A stretch of 64,000 bases of DNA from the NCBI GenBank assembly GCA_009746045.1, contig RPFO01000026.1:2661065-2725064 (forward strand), in the 5' to 3' direction. Positions 32,187 to 41,906 of the stretch are shown here, piece by piece. Position numbers and translations under genes: made by a program. The stretch comes from Mesostigma viride (taxonomy: Eukaryota; Streptophyta; Mesostigmatophyceae; Mesostigmatales; Mesostigmataceae). The notes under the pieces are model-generated. The model was not told where the DNA came from and did not search any database. It saw only the letters and a list, made by a program, of their open reading frames with translations. Numbering within the stretch: the stretch's first letter is position 1; each line of letters starts with the position of its first letter.

Positions 32187-35100
32187 CTACTCTGGCCCTC
32201 CCCCCTTGGAGGCCATGAGCCCACGAAGCAAAGGGTATTGCAGCTCAGCCTTCTCCTCCAGCTTGGTGAGAGCATCTGCAGGGTTGTCCACGCCAGCCAC
32301 ATGTTCAATGTTAGCTAAGCAAGACATTTCCTTGAGCAACAAATAATCAAGGTCCCTGCTCCTGGCCAGCTGCCTGTGCACAAACTGCACCATGCCCATG
32401 CTGTCAGTTCTTACCAGTGTGTGCATCTGCAACCGACAGGAAGCCACTTGACATAGCTGGTAAAATAGCTCCCTCAAGTAAAGAGCAGTATGAAGCCCTT
32501 CACAGATTGCCCTGCACTCAGCAATGTCACTGCTGGGAGTTACCCTGTTCTGCAACCGACTGTACCAGCAGACCAGAGAGGACTGTTCCTGCACCAGGGA
32601 TATTAATGCTGCTGCACGGCCCCTGACCTCTGTGACCTTCCTACTATCCATAGAACTGTCCACATAGAGCATCATGTCAAAAGGCCTGTACAAATCCAAA
32701 GGACCCAGCATGAGAGGGGGAGACATGCGAACAGCCTCTACCACTCTCTCAGCACCCACCTCAACCAGTTGGGAATCGGTCAACCGACTCAGTACCAACA
32801 GGTCAGGAGCACAAATGCTGGCCAGCCATGCCAACATACCTCGTATTGTTGCACATCTGGCCTGGGTGATGGGCTCCTGCAAGGCATCTATGATCTGCTG
32901 AGGATAATCCTTACCACCCTCCAGCTGGATGGACCATGTACCCTGCTGATGGACCAAGGTCGCCTGCATTCCACAAAACACCATGGGCTCATTCTCAACC
33001 ATGTACTGGATCTTACCCAGTTCAAACCGTTTCTGGATCCTGGCCAGAGTCAACTCTTGCCAAGTGGGATGGCCCAGGAGATGCAGATCATCACCATGCA
33101 GGGAGGCAAACGCTGGCAGCCCCTCATAGCTACCCTGAAACAGACAAGGATCAACTGGAGAGACTGAGAGACCACAGACAGACCTGAGGTACTTCTCCAA
33201 GCTCTTCCTCCAGATGATGGGACTCGATCTAAGGCCTTCCACGCCTTTGAGAATCCTCAAATACCTCGTCTTCAGCTCTGCCCTCCACACTGCAGGCACC
33301 TTAACAAAGAAAGGGGGTATTGTGCGCCAAGTATCCTGTGCTTCCTGCTGATCACCCTTAAGAAAAGCCCTCTTGAAATCTACCAACACAGAGCTATAGG
33401 GTATCCCCTTCTGCAGAAAAGACAAGTAAATGCACAACAAAATCCTCCATGTATCATGCAGCATCCCTGGTGTGTAAAGCTCCTCATCTGCTAACTGTCC
33501 AGTGCCATGGTACTCAGTCACAACTGGTCTAACATGTGGCACCTGCACGCCATCTACCTCCTTGAGCTTGAGGACAAACATCAATCTGAGCAGCTGGTGA
33601 TCCTCAGGGAGGACATCCACAGGCTCTGCACAGTTGGCAACTATCCACTCATGCCCAGAAGCAACAAAGCCAAGAGTCCATGCCTTAGCCATCTTGGGGC
33701 TTTGCATCATCTCCACTAGCTTGCGCCAAGGTACAGGACTCGTTCCTGGGATCTGGTACCTCTGCACACCCAACTCACGTGGGTCAAACGTAGTAGGGAG
33801 GATCAGCAGGTCCCCAGCAATGGGCTCCTTTGTATCAGGACCCTCTGCCTCTAGACCCCTCACAGCCCTTACAGCCACACTAAGACCCTGGGAGTAGCGA
33901 TATCTCTGCAAGGGAAGGCGGCCCTGCCCTTCTAATGCTAGCTCCTCAGAGGATATCCTCACCCCTGGTAAGCACAAGAAGTTCTGACCTAGAATGGCAG
34001 GCCCCTGATACCCTTCAACCACACTGAACGTGGTGGGCACCCCCAGGATAGGCACACTCACTTCTCCCAAGATCTTCATGGACACATTCCCAGAGAAATC
34101 AGACACAGCTAGGCAGCTAGGGGATGACCACTGCAAGCCTGCAGCATCCTCTACCCTTAGAATGGACACCTGTGAGTTGGTATCCACTTCTAGTGCTGGT
34201 GCCCCACATGACCCCCATCCCGTGAGCTTAGATACCTTGGGATCACGCTTGCTGTTCTGCAGAGCTCGAATGATGTCCGCCATAAGCAGCCCCCTGGACT
34301 GTGGTGCAGCCCTGGCCACCTCTGGCCTTGTGACAGACGTCTCAGCAGACTCCTGCTCACCCTCATCCATCCAGGACAGACCATAATCCAAGCATGGTGG
34401 GTTAGCATCTGCTGCCTGGCTCTCATCCTGCTCATCTCCCTCCAAGGGAGGATCAGGGCCGTCTTCAGGCCAGATTGCAGTTGGCCTTCTCTCCTTGACG
34501 TGAGCCCAGGATAGCCTGTACACGTGCTTGGGATTACTCTCCAAAGCCACCAGACAAGAATGGTTAGCTTCCTCAACATGGGTTACCTGCCCATCTTGCC
34601 ACTTGCCACGCTTGCCTGGTAATGACGGTTCCTTCCACATCCTGACCCTCAGTCCCACCTGGGGCCTCAGCATTTTCCAACCCTTGTCCTTACGCCTCAA
34701 TCTGGAAAACACCCTGTCTGCCTTCTTCAGGCAGGCTGCCACCACGTCCTGTGATAGCATACCAAACTGCAATGCCAGGGGAGAGACTGCCACACCATCA
34801 TAGTAATAGGTTACCCTGTGGTTAAGCTGCTCCTCAATCCCCTTACACCAAGCTGCTTTCTCTAGAGCTGATGCCACAACAGGCACACTCCTAGCTGCTA
34901 GCACCACTGTTTTTACTTCACGTATAGATCTCTCTACAGCTCCCTGCTGCCCATGGCATTCCCTAGGGACCACTACCAACTTACAAGGAAGCTGGTCAGC
35001 CAGCTTGATCAAGCAGTCAAACTGCAAGTCAGCTTGCACCTTGGTGTACACCCCAAAGCCTGGCAACAAAGACTGGAGACCCATCAACAGCTGATGCTCC

Positions 35101-35774
35101 TGCATTCCAGGAAGAATGGTCAGCAACCTATATCTGCTAAACCTATCCACCCCCACCAACAGATACATGCCCCTGATGTGTTGGATGTCCACCTGGATAT
35201 CCCCCCGCTCTCTAGCAGGTTCTCTGGCATGGGACTGTGGGAGGCGAACAGCATTCTCCTGACAGACACAATTCTGAGCAGCTGCACTGCAGGCCTCTAG
35301 CAAAGGCTCCTTGCCAATCTTCCAAGCAAACATCTCTGCCTGCTTAGAGTGGCCAAAGATATGGTGTAGAGTGTTTCCAGCCTGAGCATAGCTCAACCCC
35401 CTGTCAGCCTGGCTGCACAGAGAGGAACGTGACAAAGACTGTGTGCTTGGGATAGCACGACCCACCTGCTGTTCTCTTGCTCCAGGGACCTCCTCCAAGG
35501 TAGCTCGGCTCCCAGAGCCAGCCCCGGTTCCCACAGAAGCTGCAGGTCCTTCCAGTCTGGCGGCTTGACTCCCAGAGTCAACCCCAACAACTGGAGACCC
35601 TGCACCTGCCACAGGCACAGGGAATTCCACTGCTGCAGCAGCGTTATTGCAATCATTGAGTGGAAGCACCTCATCATTCCCAACCCCTTGCTGCTGCACA
35701 AGAGGGACACCCCCATTACTATGTACAACTGTTCGTCCCACTAGGGGTGATTGACTATTTACAGGGGACAACAT
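32187..35774 (-). CDS. B1 pol: integrase, protease-like, RT, RNase H
   Basis: An uninterrupted frame of 1195 codons from ATG 35774. Residues 1-130 are low-complexity. Integrase follows with a His/Cys finger (HHIFGH.., then Cys residues) and catalytic D196, D249 and E281 (VDIQHI, ADLQF, GAVERSI). An SH3-like segment with KWQDGQV lies near 380-430. The retropepsin-like domain has EVDTNSQVSI (D531) and GPAILGQNFL. RT shows VDFKRAFLKGD, GLRSSPIIWRKSL and SLHGDD (893-896). RNase H has MLYVDSSMDS, ECRAICEGLH, RTDSMGMVQF and GVDNPADALTKL. In known Ty1/copia the protease precedes integrase; here it follows. The frame is shared with gag and separated by one UGA. Confidence 0.92.
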   Translation of the reverse strand: MLSPVNSQSPLVGRTVVHSNGGVPLVQQQGVGNDEVLPLNDCNNAAAAVEFPVPVAGAGSPVVGVDSGSQAARLEGPAASVGTGAGSGSRATLEEVPGAREQQVGRAIPSTQSLSRSSLCSQADRGLSYAQAGNTLHHIFGHSKQAEMFAWKIGKEPLLEACSAAAQNCVCQENAVRLPQSHAREPARERGDIQVDIQHIRGMYLLVGVDRFSRYRLLTILPGMQEHQLLMGLQSLLPGFGVYTKVQADLQFDCLIKLADQLPCKLVVVPRECHGQQGAVERSIREVKTVVLAARSVPVVASALEKAAWCKGIEEQLNHRVTYYYDGVAVSPLALQFGMLSQDVVAACLKKADRVFSRLRRKDKGWKMLRPQVGLRVRMWKEPSLPGKRGKWQDGQVTHVEEANHSCLVALESNPKHVYRLSWAHVKERRPTAIWPEDGPDPPLEGDEQDESQAADANPPCLDYGLSWMDEGEQESAETSVTRPEVARAAPQSRGLLMADIIRALQNSKRDPKVSKLTGWGSCGAPALEVDTNSQVSILRVEDAAGLQWSSPSCLAVSDFSGNVSMKILGEVSVPILGVPTTFSVVEGYQGPAILGQNFLCLPGVRISSEELALEGQGRLPLQRYRYSQGLSVAVRAVRGLEAEGPDTKEPIAGDLLILPTTFDPRELGVQRYQIPGTSPVPWRKLVEMMQSPKMAKAWTLGFVASGHEWIVANCAEPVDVLPEDHQLLRLMFVLKLKEVDGVQVPHVRPVVTEYHGTGQLADEELYTPGMLHDTWRILLCIYLSFLQKGIPYSSVLVDFKRAFLKGDQQEAQDTWRTIPPFFVKVPAVWRAELKTRYLRILKGVEGLRSSPIIWRKSLEKYLRSVCGLSVSPVDPCLFQGSYEGLPAFASLHGDDLHLLGHPTWQELTLARIQKRFELGKIQYMVENEPMVFCGMQATLVHQQGTWSIQLEGGKDYPQQIIDALQEPITQARCATIRGMLAWLASICAPDLLVLSRLTDSQLVEVGAERVVEAVRMSPPLMLGPLDLYRPFDMMLYVDSSMDSRKVTEVRGRAAALISLVQEQSSLVCWYSRLQNRVTPSSDIAECRAICEGLHTALYLRELFYQLCQVASCRLQMHTLVRTDSMGMVQFVHRQLARSRDLDYLLLKEMSCLANIEHVAGVDNPADALTKLEEKAELQYPLLRGLMASKGGGPE

Positions 35775-35780
35775 CTCAAG

Positions 35781-35783
35781 TCA
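35781..35783 (-). promoter_or_regulatory. In-frame UGA between B1 gag and pol
   Basis: Gag ends CCA-TGA-CTT-GAG-ATG, and both gag and pol use the same frame, so reading through one UGA would give a gag-pol fusion. UGA followed by CU is a known leaky context (UGA-CUA type). B2 is identical here (60726-60728) and A1 has TGA-CTG (22217-22219). Confidence 0.65.
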
Positions 35784-37128
35784 TGGCTTACCCACCTGGC
35801 CAGAGCCTGCTCCAGCAGACTTGGCCTGGTCTGGGCAGTCACGTCGCCAATGACCCGTCCTGCCACATCCAAAGCACTTGTCATCCTTCCCAGCAGCAGC
35901 CTTCTTCAGGCCACCCTGGTTCTGGCTGCTCTGACTGGCCTGGGTGCCCTGGCCCTGGCTCTTGCCTTGCCCTTGGCCACCCTTGTTCTGCTGACCACCC
36001 TGGTGACCACCAGCCTGCTGCTGACCCTTGCCTTTGGATCCCTGCTGCTGGCCCTTGCCACCCTGGTTACCATTCTGCCTGCGCCTGTTAGCCCTCTGAC
36101 GCCTACTAGGTCTGGTTTCTCCCTGAGCACCCTGCCCAGGGGCGTCACCATGGACCTGATGAGCGGAGGCTGAAGGGGCACCAGTCACCTGGATTGCCTT
36201 GCAAGCAGCATTGTCAGATGGACGGATATTGAAAATAACCTTTTGCAAGGCTGGCCACGTCCCATCTGTCTGATCAGCAAACATCCTAGCTGCATTTCTC
36301 CCATCCACACTCAGCCCCATGCGATCCAGGAAGTAATCTGCCACTGCTCTATCAGTCAGATTGAAGCCATGCTTGGCCCCCTTCTCCCTGATGCGTGTGA
36401 GCCGCTGCAGCTCCTCAGCTATTGTGCCCTTGATCTCAAAGGTATCATAGCTGAGCTTATAGTGATTAGTGAGGTTGAGTACCTTATCAGAAACTCCTGA
36501 CGTAGGCCCTCTAGGAACTGAGACCAAGTCAGCTTGTCCTTGACAGCTGCCTAGCCTTGTCCCTCACACGCTCACTTGAATCCCTATTAGTCGTGGATGT
36601 GTGGAATACCTGCACAAGGTTGACAGTGGGATCTACAGAGCATGAAACTAGCTCCATATCCTCCAACCACTTGTCTAGCTCTTCCTGTCCCACAGGAGGC
36701 TTGAGAGGCTTCTGGCCATTCATCACAGCCACAGCACTCATATGAGGTCTAGTCCCAGGCAAAGCACGAGGGTCACTGCCAATGACAGCAGCTCCTACTG
36801 GTGCTAATGGCGCAGGAACATAGCTGCAGGAACACCAGACGCAGGCACACATGGTCTCTTACCAGGTGCTTGACGTTCAGCATCATTCTGGCCCTCCCCC
36901 GTCAGCACCACGCCGTCGGTTGGCCACCCTGCACGCTCCTCCCCTTGTGCCACCTCTTTCCTCTTCCGGTTCGGACGCCCTCCTGCCATTGACGCCCTCT
37001 GCCGTTGGGATCGCCTGTCCCTCTGGCACGACGTTGGCGGGGCCTCCCGTGTCTGCCCTTGCCTCACCCCCGCCTTCCCCCGCTCCTGCCCCGCTCCCGC
37101 TGCCGCCCCCGCGCGTGTTACGAAGCAT
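35781..37128 (-). pseudogene. B1 gag, with small frameshifts
   Basis: Starts at ATG 37128 (MLRNTR). A Gly/Ala-rich leader precedes the capsid-like part: EELDKWLEDMELVSCSVDP, VQVFHTSTTNRDSSERVRDKAR, YDTFEIKGTIAEELQRL and ADYFLDRMGLSVDG. A Gln/Gly/Lys-rich basic stretch and an intact knuckle CFGCGRTGHWRRDC follow, and the end is GQVGKP-TGA-CTT. Compared with B2 there are single-base losses near 36545 and 36492 (which nearly compensate each other) and a shift near 36965. Confidence 0.85.
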
Positions 37129-37183
37129 TATAGAATACCACAGAAAACACACGCAGATATGGCTGCTGGAAACCCCCTCAGGC

Positions 37184-38318
37184 TCACGCACTTACTCCAG
37201 ACGAGGCCGCCTCCTGGCTTGCACTCGCCTGCCCCTCCTCACGGTCTGGGCGCTCCTCAACACCCTCAGCAACCGGTGTGGCTGCTGCTGCCGCTGCGAC
37301 TATCTGGAGGCTTGGGTTAAACTCTCCTAGTACGCAGGTCACAGGTCTCCCGTCTTCCTTGCGTTCGACTGGATGTTGTGTCTCGCCTGGGTTGCGATGC
37401 CAAGCAAGATCGCGCACCCACCGCTTACCGCCGCCGACAAGCTCGTTCTGCTCGCCTCGGCCGTAACGGTCGTACTCGTGAGTCACCTCACGAGGGAAAT
37501 GCAGATCAGCTCTCTGCCTCTCCTCGTAGGTCTCGGTAGTGCCGTCGCCCTCGTTTATCTGCTGGGCTGAGCGCTTGACGGAGCCCTCTGGCTTGTCAGT
37601 CCACTCAAAATGGACGTCTTCAGGCGTCTTCTCGACCCCCGTGACAATCTCCACCTCCGGACCCCACGCAGTGGTGGTTTCCGGCCTCGGTGTATCAAGC
37701 CTTGAGTATACCCCGAAAGGCTGTGTGGTAATATAGAACCTGTCTGCGTACCCTCTCGACTCTTGCAAAAGGACAGCAACAAGATTCTCAATGGTTTGGG
37801 CAAATACCTCGCCGTGCTCCAAGGATTTACCGTCTCCCGAGCACGCGCGTTCCGGATGATGTCGGCGTCTGGTACCCCCTCTCCTAGCACTGCTGTCGCC
37901 ACCCAGTGGTTAAACAGTCGGGTGCTGCCGAGCGCTGTTGCCACAATCTGGCTAAGCGCCTCCCTGGCTAGGTCGAGACCGGCAAGCGTGATATGGGCGC
38001 CCTGATAAGCGACCTCCACACGATTAGCAGTTTCAGCTAGCGCGTCACGTAGCGCACCAACTCTTCCACCGCCACTCGCCCCGTCTCACCTGGAGAAATC
38101 ACGACGCGAGCCCGTTGAATAATCGGGTCCGCCGCCGCTGGCCTGCTGCCTCCCCCACTCACCGCCACCCACCCCTCTTCTGCCAAGTGCCTCGCTACGT
38201 AGGCCGCTTGCACGAATGTTGGAGCGTTTGCTTGGTTACGGTAGGGGAAAAACGCTTGCGCGTCTCTCTGCTCGTTCGCCTCACCAGCACCGTGGCTGCT
38301 TGACGATGAACCAGACAT
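37184..38318 (-). pseudogene. B1 5' ORF of unknown function, frameshifted
   Basis: A protein-coding region between the 5' LTR and gag. It starts at ATG 38318 (MSGSSSSSHG) just inside the element and is broken by two one-base losses near 38055 and 37808. In B2 the same region is open (57838-58788). The B1 version extends about 45 codons further at the C-terminus because B2 has a 134-bp deletion. No known domain was recognised. It is GC-rich compared with gag-pol. Confidence 0.65.
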
Positions 38319-38341
38319 GAAAGCGTGGAAGCAATAGTACG

Positions 38342-38995
38342 ATTTGCGCAGCAACTCGTCAGCAGAGCTTGTGAGCTCCTGGTCCTTGCCGGCTGGAATG
38401 ACCCTAGGCTGCTGGCTAGCAACCTTTATCCTCACACCAGGCCTACGACCCTCGATAGGCTCGCCACTCGTCGTGACGACCAAGGTTCGTGTGTGAAGAC
38501 GCTCGTTGCCTCGTTGAGCCTCGAGCTATATGCAACCTCGTTCCATCCTTGTTCCTCGGTCATGAGCAACGCTGGGCAACGCTACATTGCCAGAGCCTCG
38601 TATCGCTGCCTTGCATCCTCGTTGCAGGCAGCATACAGGAATCTCTGGCTATCCTGTGTCTAGGACAGCACAGGACCTGCCACAGTCCTGCAAGGACTTA
38701 CATCCTTGCAGACCTGCTGGCTGGTTACTGGCTTCTACTAGCCACAGTACCGTTGAGCCCTCAGTACACTGTGTCCCAGTCACGTGAGAGTCCAGGCTAA
38801 GCCTGTGCAGGCACGGCCTGCCACGTGTCCTGTCCACTATGCCCTGAGTGTGCACCGCCCTCGCCCACCGGTCGGCAGTACTTCGGGACTTGATAACTTT
38901 CTAGTCCCTTGTCTGTTCTAGGCGGTTGACACGGCGTTGGAAAGGTCTCCTCAACCTGCATCCATCTAGCACATTGGTGCCCCAATATGCTAACT
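38342..38995 (-). repeat. 5' LTR of B1
   Basis: 654 bp, differing from 30598-31251 at three positions (near the left end, in GGCTCG[CT]CACTCG and in CCAT[CT]CTTG-type sites). The sequence inside it (CGTACTATTGCTTCC) has no TGG start, so a conventional tRNA 3'-end primer site is not evident. Confidence 0.93.
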
Positions 38996-39080
38996 GTCGT
39001 CTTCATTTTCCCAGTCGCGGAAGGGTTGATTCAATGACGTATGTTGCAGAGGATCGTCGTCTCGCTCTCTATCTAAACTA

Positions 39081-39092
39081 CCTCCGAGTCCA
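39081..39092 (-). other. Primer-binding site of G2
   Basis: The complement reads TGGACTCGGAGG, one base inside the 5' LTR, pairing with a tRNA ending CCTCCGAGTCCA. Position and spacing match G1. Confidence 0.75.
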
Positions 39093-39093
39093 T

Positions 39094-39665
39094 TGTTACG
39101 CCGCAAGCCTCGGCCGTCACCTCTACCTCTACCTGTCCTGATGCTACCTAGACTAGTAAGGCCGCCTCTAGTTAAACCCCTAGCGAAAGACGAACGAGAC
39201 GATCCAGATCTCAATGCATTTACGTATGTACTACTGTAATACGCCATAAGCCCTTTAACCAAACCCGTTTACTCCAGGAATAGAGGAAGGAAACACAACT
39301 ACACTGCCGTGACCCAAGCTAATATGTGTTAATTCATTTAACACACGCCGAGTGACCACACAAGGAGTGGAACGTGCATAAATGGTCACCAACGGTCCAA
39401 CAGGCTCGGGCCGACTTGGCCCTCGCCTGCAGAAACACAGAAACACAGGCAGGTGCACAGATGCACGCCGGTCCACTACATTCTACCAAAGGATAAGGAC
39501 CACTAATAAAGTATGCGGCGCGGCGCCCAAAGGCACCCAATATACCACAGTACTGTTACGAGGACAATAATGTCCCGGCTAGGACTACACGTAAACCTAG
39601 GAACAACCGAGGCCAAGGACCTAATTTACGTCCGTAACTACAACGAATTGTTACGCGACGTAACA
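39094..39665 (-). repeat. 5' LTR of G2 copy 1
   Basis: 572 bp with ends TGTTACGTCGCG and GGCGTAACA on the element strand. It is homologous to 51235-51820. The flanking GGGAC (39666-39670) is the expected target duplication in palindrome P. Confidence 0.88.
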
Positions 39666-39992
39666 GGGACGTAACTGGCGATGCTGATGGTGAGGCGTTT
39701 GTTTCGATGACCGGGGTACTACCTGCTCTCTTTCTGATGCATTTTCATGGTTGCGTTCTTTCCATTTCGCCGAATCCACCTAGTCGCAGCAAAGACATAG
39801 CATAGCGTTGCGTTTTATTTTCTTAGCCGTGCAGGACGCCATCTTCATGGTCCTTCGAATGTCCTGTGTGAACGTCCGTTGCCCAAGGATCTGTGATGCT
39901 TTTTTCTGGAATATACTGGGCTTGGAAAGCCCCTCTGGATGCTTGCCTGGTCACGGGTTTGGGGCGTCATTTACTGCTGTACTGGCTGACAT

Positions 39993-40226
39993 TCATGGTG
40001 CTTTCTGCGTAACGGCTGACTTGCTTCGCACGTGGATTTTCACTGGACTGAAGAGCGCGTCTGCTAGCATGTTTACGTGGTGTATAAGGTGATCAATCAA
40101 CCATTTGTTTATAGAAGGTGTGACAATAGAAGGTGTGTTATATATTTCTTCATCAAGCATGTCAAAAGTAATCTCCACTCGCTTACAACCTGAATTTTGC
40201 TTTGCTGGGTCTGCTGTGTGTCTCAC
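39993..40226 (-). CDS. Short conserved ORF in the left arm of P
   Basis: An open frame encoding CKRVEITFDMLDEEIYNTPS, a duplicated VTPSI, then NKWLIDHLIHHVNML and SPVKIHVRSKSAVTQKAP-stop. The mirror copy at 41351-41569 lacks the five-residue duplication and differs in only a few other residues. The 15-bp length difference keeps frame. Function is unknown. It may be a terminal exon of a spliced gene, since an acceptor-like AATTCAG precedes the conserved part. Confidence 0.4.
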   Translation of the reverse strand: MRHTADPAKQNSGCKRVEITFDMLDEEIYNTPSIVTPSINKWLIDHLIHHVNMLADALFSPVKIHVRSKSAVTQKAP

Positions 40227-41350
40227 TGTGCAGGCTATCCCCTTGGTTTATCAACCAGGTGATTTTTGGTGGCAGCGGGGCCATATACTCTTCTTGGCGT
40301 TTTTCATCCATGGCATGTCAACCGGCAATGAACGCATGCCAGCCCCTAAACAAGAAAACACTATTCCAAAGAATGGAATTCAGGGCATGGTCATGAGCAG
40401 GGTAACAGCAGCATTAATATTAAATGGGCATGATGTAAACAGGAAAACACTAGGTCACGTGAGGAAAGTCTATTTTTATGATCCCAAACAGGCTGGACGT
40501 GTCCGTGTGCCAAATTAATTTGTTTTGTCCGCGCATTTCCGGCGCACGTCGCCGGCCGGACCTTGTGACAGCGCCAGAATTTGTTGTATGACTTCTGAGG
40601 CGCCACAACACAAATGGACTGAGTAGGTAGAAAAATGTCTGTGGAGACGCCGTGCGTCGCGCTGCAATATTTTAATATAATTTTAATGAAAAGTTTGAAA
40701 TGTTTCGTCAACCTTACCTAAGCTTAGCCGCTAGGCGGCTAAGCTTAGCCAAACCACATGTGCAGTTGTGCACATCGATTTCGTCTTTTTTTTTTTGAGA
40801 CTATATCGATGTGCACATGTGGTTTGGCTAAGCTTAGCCGCCTAGCGGCTAAGCTTAGGTAAGGTTTACGAAACATTTCAAACTTTTCAAACATTTCAAA
40901 TTATATTAAAATATTTAAGCGCGACGCACAGCGTCTCCACAGACATTTTTCTACCTACACAGTCCAGTGTGTTGTGGCGCCTCAGAAGTCATACAACAAA
41001 TTCTGGCGCTGTCACAAGGTCCGGCCGGCGACGTGCGCCGGAAATGCGCGGACAATACAAATTAATTTGGCACACGGACACGTCCAGCCTGTTTGGGATC
41101 ATAAAAATAGACTTTCCTCATGTGACCTAGTGTTTTCCTGTTTACATCATGCCCATTTAATATTAATGCTGCTGTTACCCTGCTCATGACCATGCCCTGA
41201 ATTCCATTCTTTGGAATAGTGTTTTCTTGTTTAGGGGCTGGCATGCATGCGTTGGTTGACATGCCATGGATGAAAAACGCCAAGAAGAGTATATGGCCCC
41301 GCTGCCACAAAAAATCACCTGGTTGATAAACCAAGGGGATAGCCTGCACA

Positions 41351-41569
41351 GTGAGACACACAGCAGACCCAGCAAAGCAAAATTCAGGTTGTAAGCGAGT
41401 GGAGATTACTTTTGACATGCTTGATGAAGAAATATATAACACACCTTCTATAAACAAATGGTTGATTGATCACCTTACACACCACGTAAACATGCTAGCA
41501 GACGCGCTCTTCAGTCCAGTGAAAATCCACGTGCGAAGCAAGTCAGCCGTTACGCAGAAAGCACCATGA
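41351..41569 (+). CDS. Short conserved ORF in the right arm of P
   Basis: Mirror image of 39993-40226 encoding the same CKRVEITFDMLDEEIYNTPS ... AVTQKAP peptide. No homologue recognised. It could be an exon of a transposon gene, or be kept identical only by gene conversion between the arms. Confidence 0.4.
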   Translation: MRHTADPAKQNSGCKRVEITFDMLDEEIYNTPSINKWLIDHLTHHVNMLADALFSPVKIHVRSKSAVTQKAP

Positions 41570-41906
41570 ATGTCAGCCAGTACAGCAGTAAATGACGCCC
41601 CAAACCCGTGACCAGGCAAGCATCCAGAGGGGCTTTCCAAGCCCAGTATATTCCAGAAAAAAGCATCACAGATCCTTGGGCAACGGACGTTCACACAGGA
41701 CATTCGAAGGACCATGAAGATGGCGTCCTGCACGGCTAAGAAAATAAAACGCAACGCTATGCTATGTCTTTGCTGCGACTAGGTGGATTCGGCGAAATGG
41801 AAAGAACGCAACCATGAAAATGCATCAGAAAGAGAGCAGGTAGTACCCCGGTCATCGAAACAAACGCCTCACCATCGGCATCGCCAGTTACGTCCCGTGG
41901 CAAAAA

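Larger units (their letters stand above)
30598..38995 (-). mobile_element. Copia-like element B1, complete, nested in G2 copy 1
   Basis: 8.4 kb bounded by 654-bp LTRs that differ at three sites, and a 5-bp TSD GTCGT (30593-30597 and 38996-39000). Order on the minus strand is 5' LTR, unknown 5' ORF, gag, in-frame UGA, integrase, protease-like domain, RT, RNase H, about 0.9 kb of 3' UTR, 3' LTR. Pol is fully open. Gag and the 5' ORF carry a few one-base indels. It sits in the G2 leader between the 5' LTR and ORF0. Confidence 0.95.
27786..39665 (-). mobile_element. Gypsy element G2 copy 1, 3'-truncated, split by B1
   Basis: G2 copy 1 consists of 27786-30597 plus 38996-39665; the gap is copia-like element B1. 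Element order is 5' LTR (39094-39665), PBS, leader, [B1], ORF0, gag and the start of the pol leader. The rest of pol and the 3' LTR are missing. It was inserted into palindrome P: the base after the LTR begins GGGACGTAACTGGCG, and the opposite arm of P carries the empty site at about 41890-41905. Copy 2 (51235-57160) supplies the missing 3' half of the family. Confidence 0.88.
39666..41906. repeat. Palindrome P: 1.1-kb inverted arms
   Basis: The left arm 39666-40779 and right arm 40806-41906 are nearly identical in inverse orientation around a T-rich spacer at about 40780-40805. Nested stems sit at the centre (AGCCGCTAGGCGGCT and CCACATGTG / CACATGTGG). Homology with the left arm ends at 41906 only because G2 entered the left arm there, so the true element extends further right. 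Differences are few; one is a 15-bp duplication in the left arm near 40120. Related centre sequence occurs at 27508-27785. I recognise no transposase. Confidence 0.9.

Noticed and set aside
35550-35590. VDSGSQA near residue 66 of B1 pol as the copia protease active site
   Set aside because: It lies in low-complexity sequence, lacks the later ILG motif, and A1 has no counterpart. The DTNS domain further downstream has the full pattern and is conserved in both families.
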